From an uncultured Rhizobiaceae group bacterium (lineage in GTDB: Bacteria; Pseudomonadota; Alphaproteobacteria; Rhizobiales; Rhizobiaceae): a stretch of 5,117 bases of DNA. The stretch lies in NCBI GenBank assembly GCA_937923355.1, contig CALAIO010000340.1, forward strand, positions 1-5,117, in the 5' to 3' direction. Shown piece by piece: positions 1-5,117 of the stretch. The notes beneath the pieces were generated by a model, which had not been told where the DNA came from, searched no databases, and was given only the letters and a program-made list of their open reading frames with translations. Made by a program: the position numbers and the translations under genes. Position 1 is the stretch's first letter. Each line of letters opens with the position of its first letter.

Positions 1-92
1 ACCTTTTCCTTCAAAAAGGCAGGCACGTCCAAAGCCATTGCAGGCTGTGCAAGATATGAGACCGCCAAGGTTGATAGCAAAACACGTAACAT
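1..92 (-). CDS. Exported protein of unknown function, N-terminal fragment (cut by left edge)
   Basis: Only the first 30 codons are present. The start ATG is at position 92, reading leftward. The visible residues form a classic Sec signal peptide: a short basic start (M-L-R), a hydrophobic core (VLLSTLAVSYLA), and a probable signal peptidase I site after A18-M19-A20, with the mature protein beginning LDVPAFLKEK. There is no lipobox cysteine, so a periplasmic or secreted protein is inferred rather than a lipoprotein. The start lies 8 bases after the gatC stop, so the two are probably co-transcribed. No clear Shine-Dalgarno sequence precedes it, which suggests translational coupling. It does not resemble the N-terminus of GatA, the usual gene after gatC. 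The family cannot be named from 30 residues. The signal peptide call is firm; the function is unknown. Confidence 0.7.
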   Translation of the reverse strand, partial: MLRVLLSTLAVSYLAQPAMALDVPAFLKEK

Positions 93-100
93 ATTAGGGT

Positions 101-388
101 CTACTCAATCACTTTCGGCACCATGAAGTAATGATCTTCGCTGGCAGGCGCATTTGCTGTTACGTCATCGGCCTTGTTGCCATCAGTTACTTCATCAACA
201 CGCTTGCGCATTTCCATTTGAACAACAGATGTCATCGGCTCTACACCTTCTACATCAACTTCATTCAGCTGGTCTACAAAGCCCAGAATGGCGTTTAATT
301 CGCCTTGCATCTTCTCGGCTCTGGCATCATCGACAGCGATGCGAGAGAGTTTCGCAACACGTTTTACGGTATCAATATCAACAGACAT
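101..388 (-). CDS. gatC: Asp-tRNA(Asn)/Glu-tRNA(Gln) amidotransferase subunit C
   Basis: GatC is the small subunit of the GatCAB amidotransferase, which converts misacylated Glu-tRNA(Gln) and/or Asp-tRNA(Asn) to Gln-tRNA(Gln)/Asn-tRNA(Asn) in the cytoplasm. GatC wraps around GatA and helps it fold and join GatB. The 95-residue length is normal. The N-terminal helix carries the family pattern [12 protein letters not shown] (8-19), followed by [12 protein letters not shown] (30-41). Next come the [12 protein letters not shown] segment (44-55), a basic-acidic stretch [10 protein letters not shown] (61-70), and the conserved C-terminal tail [17 protein letters not shown] (79-95), which is very close to other alphaproteobacterial GatC proteins as I recall them. 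The start ATG at 388 is the only sensible one and gives the usual N-terminus; the Shine-Dalgarno is weak. The next gene downstream encodes a signal-peptide protein rather than GatA, so gatA must lie elsewhere or further downstream. Confidence 0.96.
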   Translation of the reverse strand: MSVDIDTVKRVAKLSRIAVDDARAEKMQGELNAILGFVDQLNEVDVEGVEPMTSVVQMEMRKRVDEVTDGNKADDVTANAPASEDHYFMVPKVIE

Positions 389-425
389 TGGGATTCTTTC
401 ATTTTAGAAAATGTTTCTTGCTAAG

Positions 426-454
426 CGTATAAACTTGGATGCGTTTTGTTTCAA
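426..454 (-). promoter_or_regulatory. Candidate sigma-70-type promoter for gatC
   Basis: Reading leftward on the minus strand, there is a -35-like TTGAAA (449-454, five of six consensus bases). A 17-base spacer follows, then a -10-like TATACG (426-431, four of six). The predicted transcription start near 419 would leave a leader of about 30 bases before the gatC ATG at 388. The position and spacing are right for gatC and the downstream exported-protein gene. The region is AT-rich, so a chance match is possible. Confidence 0.4.
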
Positions 455-544
455 TGAAAAATCATAATTACAAGCCAACGTCATTTTAAATAATTTTTAT
501 TCTATATTAACAAAAAGCAATCAATATTTACCGTATATACATGC

Positions 545-549
545 GGGGA
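545..549 (+). promoter_or_regulatory. Ribosome binding site of the M48 peptidase gene
   Basis: GGGGA lies 7 bases before the ATG at 557, in otherwise AT-rich sequence. This supports that start codon over later methionines. Just upstream is an 8-base perfect palindrome, GTATATAC (533-540). No convincing -35/-10 pair with normal spacing was found for this gene between 389 and 544. Confidence 0.5.
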
Positions 550-556
550 CTGTTTT

Positions 557-2668
557 ATGAATGATATTGTAAGTAAATTTAGAAAAAAAAATATTTCACT
601 TGATAACACAGTTCAAGATTTAATTATTGATGCACGAGATAATATTAAGCAATCTGAAACACCTAACATCACAAAGCAATTAGATTCATTTTCTGTTAAA
701 AAGCGAAAGCGTGGTTTTTTAAAAGAGCTCTTTCATAGTATTGTTTGGCTTTATGCTAAAATGATTACGCCTCTGCTTTTTATCTCGCTTATTGCGTGTG
801 GTTGGGCGATATACAGCATCTGTGCAGGGGAAAATTTTAGCAGACTTGATAGCTACTTTGTTACTGGTTTAGGAATTCTTTTCTTATGTATCGTCTATAC
901 GTTCTTTGTCGACTTAAGATACAAAGGTTTTAGAGGAGTTTTAATTTCAAGAGAAGAAGCCCCTTCTCTGTGGGCTAAAATTGATGAAATCTCCAGACAT
1001 GCGAGTTCACCGCCTATTTCCAGTTTATACATCGACAATGAATTTAATGCATCGGCGAGCATCACTGATGCAAAAGGTTTAAGACGCAAGCGTGAACTAG
1101 AGATAACGATAGGATTACCACTTTTATCTGCGCTATCAGAAGATGAATGCGCATCAGTAATAGCGCATGAATTCGGTCATCATCACGGCGATGATTCAAG
1201 ACGCAGCCTAGCAATTTATTATGCGATAGAGAGAGCAGGCATAATTACGAGAATGGTAATCCCAAACGAAAGTTATCTTCAATTATTTTTACTGCCAGTT
1301 TCGTTATTATTTGGAACATATGCTTTTACACTAACGCTTCTTTCTCAAAAAATTCGCCACCAATGTGAATATGATGCAGATAATTTTGCAGCAAGTGTAT
1401 GTGGGGTAGAAGCCACTGGACGAACAGATATTGCCATGAGTGTATTTGGCGATGATATCATGGAAGTTCTATGGAAGCCTGTAAATGAGGCTTACCGCAC
1501 AGGAACAGATATTCCTGATAACCTGTTTGCTAATCTTCCTAAACGCTTCAAAGATACTTTTAAACCCGAAGATTTCGCTACAAAGCTTAATGAGGAAATG
1601 AAAAGAGAAACCAATTTCTTTGATTCACATCCATCTACAAAAGATAGGCTTCAAAATATTGGTGCCACTGTAGCTTTACCAAAATTTGAAGCTCATAATA
1701 CAGCAGCTAAAATTTGGTTGGGTGATCGATATGACGAAATAGCTTCGAAGTTGCAAGAGCAATGGCTGGTAAGTTTTAAAGCAGATTATGGTGAAGAGTT
1801 TGAAATCAAAAGCAAATGGGTAAATCGTGCCAAACAAGCAATTGATGAAATTGATATATATTTAGAAACGAGCAAACCAACATCTGATACAGTTCTTGCA
1901 AAATGCATGATGCAACTACAACTTGAAGAACATACAAAGCATCGAGCCATTTTAGAAGAAGCGTTAAATAGTGGCTTCGATATTCCCGATATTGAATTAA
2001 AACTTGCAAGGTTCGATCTTTTTGAAGGCAAGCGATCAGGCATTAACCGCCTGCTTGATATAATAGAAAATAATAAAAGTGGCCTGTGCGGCACTGCCCT
2101 TGAAACTTTACAAAACTGGGTTGATTACTCTGATGATATTAAAGAGGAACATATAGACTTAAAAGAAACTTTTGAGAACAAAGAGTTTAGGCAAACGATG
2201 AAAAATCTAAAGCCAATTGCCGTTGAGACCGATCGCAAGCATATGTTGTTTAAAAAGGTTTGCAATACCGTTGAAATTCCTTCTTTTCCAACTTGGCAAG
2301 AAAATGCAATCGTAAACTGGTTTAAATTACATCCAGAGATATCAACAGCTTGGCTTCATATTTGTGCCGATTCAGATACTGCCGGGCATAATTATTATTA
2401 CCTGACAATTACGCATATTAATGAGGATGAAGCCAATTGGTGCCAAGCTTTTGAAGAGTTTGATAGCATTGACCTGCCAGTTCATGGCACTGTGATTTTT
2501 GAAAGAATGATTGGCGATGCACCAATGAAAGATATGCTTAATGATGGTAAAAGCTTTCCTGCTTTACACGCTGCACTTATTGCTAACCCACCATTTTATG
2601 TTCGTGATAAAGAATTGGCACAAAAGGTTAAGCAAGATATTTCTGATCATGACTGGGGTACAGAATAA
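557..2668 (+). CDS. Membrane-bound M48-family zinc metallopeptidase with long C-terminal extension
   Basis: This 703-residue protein belongs to the M48 (HtpX/Ste24/Oma1-like) metallopeptidases. The zinc-binding HEFGH motif lies at 204-208 (H204, H208; catalytic E205). The third ligand is E271 in the EYDAD motif (271-275). The SHPS motif of the family is at 357-360, so the active site looks intact. Residues 1-66 are polar, with a basic patch KKRKR (48-52). Hydrophobic segments follow at about 69-90 and 101-119, with basic residues just after the second, which places the catalytic domain in the cytoplasm. A further hydrophobic stretch (about 241-263, with P247) lies between HEXXH and E271 and may be membrane-embedded. 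Residues from about 380 to 703 are mostly helical, perhaps with TPR-like repeats in the middle; this is inferred from pattern. By family analogy the role is membrane-protein or envelope quality control; the substrate is unknown. The gene is visibly richer in A+T than gatC, ruvX and the AidB gene, suggesting a separate history. ruvX follows 47 bases later on the same strand and may share its transcript. Confidence 0.92.
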   Translation: MNDIVSKFRKKNISLDNTVQDLIIDARDNIKQSETPNITKQLDSFSVKKRKRGFLKELFHSIVWLYAKMITPLLFISLIACGWAIYSICAGENFSRLDSYFVTGLGILFLCIVYTFFVDLRYKGFRGVLISREEAPSLWAKIDEISRHASSPPISSLYIDNEFNASASITDAKGLRRKRELEITIGLPLLSALSEDECASVIAHEFGHHHGDDSRRSLAIYYAIERAGIITRMVIPNESYLQLFLLPVSLLFGTYAFTLTLLSQKIRHQCEYDADNFAASVCGVEATGRTDIAMSVFGDDIMEVLWKPVNEAYRTGTDIPDNLFANLPKRFKDTFKPEDFATKLNEEMKRETNFFDSHPSTKDRLQNIGATVALPKFEAHNTAAKIWLGDRYDEIASKLQEQWLVSFKADYGEEFEIKSKWVNRAKQAIDEIDIYLETSKPTSDTVLAKCMMQLQLEEHTKHRAILEEALNSGFDIPDIELKLARFDLFEGKRSGINRLLDIIENNKSGLCGTALETLQNWVDYSDDIKEEHIDLKETFENKEFRQTMKNLKPIAVETDRKHMLFKKVCNTVEIPSFPTWQENAIVNWFKLHPEISTAWLHICADSDTAGHNYYYLTITHINEDEANWCQAFEEFDSIDLPVHGTVIFERMIGDAPMKDMLNDGKSFPALHAALIANPPFYVRDKELAQKVKQDISDHDWGTE

Positions 2669-2715
2669 GCGTTTAAAAATTTGTAACTGGAGTAATTCAG
2701 TATATAGCTAAGCCT

Positions 2716-3183
2716 ATGGGTAATATAATTGAAATCGCGGATGTTCCATCCCTTCATATGCGTAATAAGCGATTGATGGGACTTGATCTTGGCACAAAAA
2801 CCATTGGCATCGCGATTTCTGATGTTCGTCTTACGATTGCGACGGCTCGTGAAACGTTACAACGCAAAAAATTTACGCTAGACGCACAATATCTCATCGC
2901 GATGGCAGAGAAAGAGGATATTTTTGCCTTTGTGCTAGGGCTTCCCTTGAATATGGATGGCTCTGAAGGCCCTCGCGTGCAGGCAACGCGTGCGTTTGTC
3001 CGTAGTATGGCCAATTTAACGGATATGCCATTTTTACTCTGGGATGAACGTTTGTCGACCGTTGCTGCGGAAGAAGCTATGCTGGCTTTTGATGTATCTC
3101 GGAAAAAACGAGCAGAAAAAATAGATGCGGTTGCTGCTGCCTTTATTCTGCAGGGTGCACTTGACCGCCTACAGCTTGGTTGA
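2716..3183 (+). CDS. ruvX: RuvX/YqgF family nuclease (putative pre-16S rRNA nuclease / Holliday junction resolvase)
   Basis: This 155-residue protein has the RNase H-like fold of the YqgF family. The family acts in 5' maturation of 16S rRNA in E. coli and has been linked to Holliday junction resolution in other bacteria; it is cytoplasmic. The first acidic catalytic residue, D24, sits in [15 protein letters not shown] (22-36). The conserved [13 protein letters not shown] (75-87) follows. WDERLST (109-115) supplies E111, and D137 near the C-terminus completes the acidic set in the helix [10 protein letters not shown]. The length and an N-terminal lead-in of about 20 residues before the first motif are normal for alphaproteobacterial members, which favours the ATG at 2716 over the internal ATG at 2758. 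However, no Shine-Dalgarno sits at normal distance from 2716; a TGGAG at 2688-2692 is too far away. Its 3' end overlaps a convergent gene by 41 bases. Confidence 0.94.
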   Translation: MGNIIEIADVPSLHMRNKRLMGLDLGTKTIGIAISDVRLTIATARETLQRKKFTLDAQYLIAMAEKEDIFAFVLGLPLNMDGSEGPRVQATRAFVRSMANLTDMPFLLWDERLSTVAAEEAMLAFDVSRKKRAEKIDAVAAAFILQGALDRLQLG

Positions 3184-3499
3184 TTTTCTCTTTTGAAACT
3201 GTCGCAGTTTTGATGCCGAGCTTCTGCTTAATGAAGCTCAACGTCTGAGGAAGCCATTTTTTGTAATAGCGAAGTGCAACAATGCCTAGCACAATCATCG
3301 TATCTACGACGAGTAACCAGAAAATTCTCTCAGGTATTTCAGATGGAGGTATGTTCAGGATGTTACCATAAAATGTGTAAACCTGATCATGAAACTGTCT
3401 TGATAAAAAGAATGTAGGGCCTGTATCGTAGTAACTTGCAACATGCCAACCACGAAAGAAGATTATCGTTGCTAACCACGATATGAATAATTTGCGCAT
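3143..3499 (-). CDS. Small membrane protein of unknown function, two predicted membrane segments
   Basis: I do not recognise this 118-residue protein. Its N-terminus (MRK, then [12 protein letters not shown], about 4-15) looks like a short signal anchor or signal peptide. Residues 20-57 form a polar, aromatic-rich loop containing YYDTGPTFF (23-31) and PPSEIPER (51-58). A clear transmembrane helix runs from about 59 to 78 ([20 protein letters not shown]). Then come KK (80-81) and a basic tail of about 40 residues. By the positive-inside rule, both ends would be cytoplasmic and the loop periplasmic. The ORF is convincing because a good Shine-Dalgarno (AAAGGA) lies 6 bases before the ATG at 3499, and a promoter-like pair lies at the right distance upstream. 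The last 41 bases overlap the end of ruvX on the opposite strand. The final residues (about 105-118) may therefore be an extension set by read-through into ruvX. It could be transcribed alone or with the AidB gene upstream, 121 bases away. Confidence 0.75.
   Translation of the reverse strand: MRKLFISWLATIIFFRGWHVASYYDTGPTFFLSRQFHDQVYTFYGNILNIPPSEIPERIFWLLVVDTMIVLGIVALRYYKKWLPQTLSFIKQKLGIKTATVSKEKINQAVGGQVHPAE
3196..3210. repeat. Short inverted repeat just after ruvX
   Basis: AAACTG (3196-3201) and CAGTTT (3205-3210) form a perfect 6-base stem with a 3-base loop, 13 bases after the ruvX stop. Only TTTT-GATG follows, with no long T-run, so it would be at best a weak ruvX terminator. It also lies inside the coding sequence of the convergent membrane protein. 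Confidence 0.3.
3218..3239. repeat. Inverted repeat GAGCTTC/GAAGCTC downstream of ruvX
   Basis: GAGCTTC (3218-3224) and GAAGCTC (3233-3239) are perfect 7-base arms around an 8-base loop. The repeat lies 34 bases after the ruvX stop and within the coding region of the small membrane protein. Neither strand has a T-run after it, so it is not a standard intrinsic terminator. It could act as an RNA 3' stabiliser for ruvX mRNA or be chance. A related repeat (GAGCTT/AAGCTC) occurs at 3750-3764. Confidence 0.4.
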
Positions 3500-3505
3500 G
3501 TTCTA

Positions 3506-3511
3506 TCCTTT
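3506..3511 (-). promoter_or_regulatory. Ribosome binding site of the small membrane protein, inside a small hairpin
   Basis: On the minus strand, AAAGGA lies 6 bases before the ATG at 3499 and fixes that start. Most of it falls in the 3' arm of a 5-base inverted repeat (ATCCT, 3516-3520, pairing with AGGAT, 3505-3509; 6-base loop), so the site could be partly masked in the RNA. The hairpin is weak. Confidence 0.6.
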
Positions 3512-3523
3512 TATCAGGATTTC

Positions 3524-3552
3524 ATTATGCTATGCCTAAGTTTATTCGACAA
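3524..3552 (-). promoter_or_regulatory. Candidate promoter of the small membrane protein gene
   Basis: On the minus strand, TTGTCG (3547-3552, four of six bases of the -35 consensus) is followed by a 17-base spacer. CATAAT (3524-3529, five of six of the -10 consensus) comes next. Transcription would start near 3517, giving a leader of about 18 bases that contains the ribosome binding site at 3506-3511. The spacing agrees well from promoter to start codon. Confidence 0.45.
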
Positions 3553-3565
3553 CGTAAACTAATTG

Positions 3566-3589
3566 TTAAGGTTAAAATTTATGGTTAAC
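3566..3589 (-). promoter_or_regulatory. Cluster of three TTAAC motifs upstream of the candidate promoter; one resembles a CtrA half-site
   Basis: Reading the minus strand, TTAACCAT (3581-3588), TTAACC and TTAACA follow one another within about 27 bases, just upstream of the -35 element at 3547-3552. TTAACCAT matches the half-site reported for the alphaproteobacterial cell-cycle regulator CtrA. The classic full site, TTAA-N7-TTAA, is not present: the gaps here are 9 and 2 bases. The placement fits an activator site, but the region is AT-rich and the call is an inference. Confidence 0.25.
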
Positions 3590-3620
3590 GAAATGCGTGG
3601 TGTGGAAAACCTGACGTAGC

Positions 3621-5117
3621 TTACCAGGACGGGAAATTTTTATTGATAATCTCGCGTGCGTTATAACGATTATCCAACATGCCGTAAGTATTGCGCCATA
3701 GTCCACCAAGACGCGTTTCAATAAAGGCTTGCGCGGTCTGCCCTGCCCCGAGCTTCGTAAGCTCTGCTGCTGCTGCTGTCAGTGCCAGTTGCTCAACCAG
3801 AATGCGTGCTGACCCAGGGTCTTCCAATGTCATTTTTGAAGCGGTACGAATAACATCCACTGTCTTGCTAGCGCTTTCGCCGCCCAAATCCCGTTGCATG
3901 TCATCCAGGACAGCATCTAAAATGTTTTTACTTTTTGAAAGAACACGCATGACATCAAGACACATAATGTTGCCAGCCCCTTCCCAAATTCCGTTTAGTG
4001 GCGCTTCGCGATAATGGCGGGCAAGGTTTCCAGCTTCAACATAACCGTTTCCGCCCAAACATTCCAAAGCCTCACCAATCAAGGCGGGCGCAATTTTACA
4101 TGTCCAATATTTAATCACAGGCGTCATCAGGCGCACATAAGCAGCTTCTTGCGGGTTTGCCCCTGCACGGTCAAATGCAGCAGCCAACCTTAATGTAAGC
4201 GCAGCACTTGCCACAGCATCCAATGACAAATCAGCAAGCACGCGCTCCATCAAAGGTTGGTCAATCAACTTCTTGCCAAAAGCGCTACGATGTCTTGTGT
4301 GGTGTACAGCCTCTGCAAGGCTTGTACGGATAAGTCCAGTTGAGAAAACCGAGCAATCAAGTCTTGTGAGTGTCACCATCTCCATAATGGTAGCAATGCC
4401 CTCACCTTCATTACCAACCAGATAAGCCAGTGCATCTTTAAATTCTATTTCACTGGAAGCATTCGAACGGTTGCCGAGCTTGTTTTTCAAGCGCTGGATG
4501 TGCATGCCGTTCATCTCGCCGTCAGGCAAAATGCGTGGCATCATGAAACAACTGATGCCTTTTCCTGTTTGTGCCAAAACCAAAAACGCGTCGCACATGG
4601 GCGCAGAGACAAACCACTTGGCACCATTAATGCGCCAGATACCGTCTTGCAGCGGCTCAGCTTTTGTCGTTGCAGCACGAACATCCGAGCCGCCTTGTCG
4701 TTCCGTCATCGCCATGCCCAGTGTTACACCCCGCTTTTGCGACAAGGGTTTGTGTGAAGGGTCATAATGAGAAGACAATATCTTGCCTTGCCACTCTTCA
4801 AGTAAGGGTTGATTTGCAACCAAGGCTGCGACGGAAGCATTCGTCATACTCATTGGGCAAAGATGACCACTTTCAACACCACCGGAAATATACATGCGGA
4901 TAGCGCGAGCCAGGTTTCGATGGCCTTTATCACCATCGCCATCGCGCCAGGCAGAAGCGTGCAATCCAGATTCCACCCCTTTGCGCATCAGCGCATGCCA
5001 TGCGGGGTGATACTCCACACGGTCTATGCGCTCACCCTTAGCGTCATGCGTATGAAGAACTGGCGGATTTTCGTTTGCCAAAGCGCCCAGTTTAATCGTG
5101 TCAGACATGCCAGCCCA
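3621..5117 (-). CDS. aidB: AidB-family acyl-CoA dehydrogenase, 5' end beyond the right edge
   Basis: This FAD-dependent acyl-CoA dehydrogenase-fold protein is of the AidB type, known in E. coli as part of the adaptive response to alkylating agents, where it binds DNA and has weak dehydrogenase activity. Numbered from the first in-window Met (5108), it shows NPPVLHTHDAKGERID and HPAWHALM (14-41), then the flavin-contacting MTERQGGSDV (134-143) and WFVSAP (165-170). The AidB signature KLGNRSNASSEIEF (210-223), ECLGGNGY (349-356) and IWEGAGNIMCLDVMRV (374-389) follow. E376 corresponds to the catalytic-base glutamate. The last 100 or so residues match the C-terminal domain that binds DNA in E. 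coli AidB. From memory of E. coli AidB (about 541 residues), about 50 N-terminal residues are missing. The frame stays open to 5117 (W-A-G before the Met), the AGMSDTIKLG context matches the interior of the family, and no Shine-Dalgarno precedes 5108. The gene is therefore treated as cut by the window edge. The next gene on this strand starts 121 bases after the stop. Confidence 0.92.
   Translation of the reverse strand, partial: WAGMSDTIKLGALANENPPVLHTHDAKGERIDRVEYHPAWHALMRKGVESGLHASAWRDGDGDKGHRNLARAIRMYISGGVESGHLCPMSMTNASVAALVANQPLLEEWQGKILSSHYDPSHKPLSQKRGVTLGMAMTERQGGSDVRAATTKAEPLQDGIWRINGAKWFVSAPMCDAFLVLAQTGKGISCFMMPRILPDGEMNGMHIQRLKNKLGNRSNASSEIEFKDALAYLVGNEGEGIATIMEMVTLTRLDCSVFSTGLIRTSLAEAVHHTRHRSAFGKKLIDQPLMERVLADLSLDAVASAALTLRLAAAFDRAGANPQEAAYVRLMTPVIKYWTCKIAPALIGEALECLGGNGYVEAGNLARHYREAPLNGIWEGAGNIMCLDVMRVLSKSKNILDAVLDDMQRDLGGESASKTVDVIRTASKMTLEDPGSARILVEQLALTAAAAELTKLGAGQTAQAFIETRLGGLWRNTYGMLDNRYNAREIINKNFPSW
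3750..3764. repeat. Short inverted repeat inside the AidB gene
   Basis: GAGCTT (3750-3755) and AAGCTC (3759-3764) form a perfect 6-base inverted repeat around a 3-base loop. It lies in the part encoding the C-terminal domain, next to a run of five CTG triplets (3764-3778) that encodes part of an alanine run. It is probably a by-product of codon use. Confidence 0.3.

Noticed and set aside
154..432. Open frame of 92 codons on the plus strand across gatC
   Set aside because: It lies antisense to a firmly identified gatC, has low-complexity composition and no ribosome binding site, and its end merely trails into the leader.
541..564. Seven-codon mini-ORF (ATG 541 to TGA 564) overlapping the M48 start
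   Set aside because: It could be an upstream regulatory ORF, but it has no ribosome binding site of its own and such ORFs are common by chance.
722..733. 12-base perfect palindrome AAAGAGCTCTTT within the M48 gene
   Set aside because: It encodes ordinary residues (around K-E-L-F) and has no second copy; probably chance in AT-rich sequence.
441..2674. GCGTTT at 441-446 and 2669-2674 as possible target-site duplication around the M48 gene
   Set aside because: Six bases are too short in a window this size, the positions do not match clean insertion ends, and no terminal inverted repeats were seen.
3196..3239. Two hairpins after ruvX as a Rho-independent terminator
   Set aside because: Neither stem is followed by a T-run on either strand, so they are listed as inverted repeats only.
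3764..3778. Five CTG triplets in a row, possible phase-variable repeat
   Set aside because: Triplet changes would not shift the frame. It simply encodes part of an alanine run in the AidB C-terminal domain.
3691..4903. Several plus-strand open frames of 79-107 codons opposite the AidB gene
   Set aside because: They overlap each other and a strongly conserved gene, and show no domain-like sequence or start signals.

Overview
The window reads as chromosomal DNA from an alphaproteobacterium, probably of moderate to low GC content. The best evidence is a GatC protein next to a RuvX protein, both with sequence patterns typical of that class. They stand in the back-to-back arrangement that I recall as common in alphaproteobacteria. 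There is also an AidB-type acyl-CoA dehydrogenase. No mobile element, CRISPR array, tRNA, rRNA or plasmid feature was seen.

Layout, left to right. (1) On the minus strand, gatC (101-388) is followed 8 bases later by the first 30 codons of an exported protein of unknown function, which runs off the left edge. It is not gatA, the usual partner. (2) An AT-rich divergent intergenic region (389-556) holds a plausible gatC promoter. (3) On the plus strand is a large AT-rich gene (557-2668) for a membrane-bound M48-type zinc metallopeptidase with intact catalytic motifs and a C-terminal extension of about 320 residues. (4) ruvX (2716-3183) follows 47 bases later on the same strand. (5) A small two-segment membrane protein of unknown function (minus strand, 3143-3499) overlaps the 3' end of ruvX tail to tail by 41 bases. 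It has a good ribosome binding site and a plausible promoter. (6) The right third is an AidB homologue (minus strand, 3621 to the right edge). Comparison with recalled family members shows that the first in-window ATG is probably internal, so the gene most likely starts outside the window.

The genes do not form one pathway. gatC serves glutaminyl/asparaginyl-tRNA amidation. ruvX serves pre-16S rRNA maturation or recombination. The M48 protein is likely a membrane quality-control or stress protease. The AidB homologue belongs to the alkylation-response acyl-CoA dehydrogenases. The most notable feature is the AT-rich M48 gene lying between gatC and ruvX, which suggests a later insertion into a housekeeping junction. 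I found no convincing undescribed multi-gene system. The more open leads are the unknown small membrane protein with its control region, the unusual neighbour downstream of gatC, and the long extension of the M48 protease.
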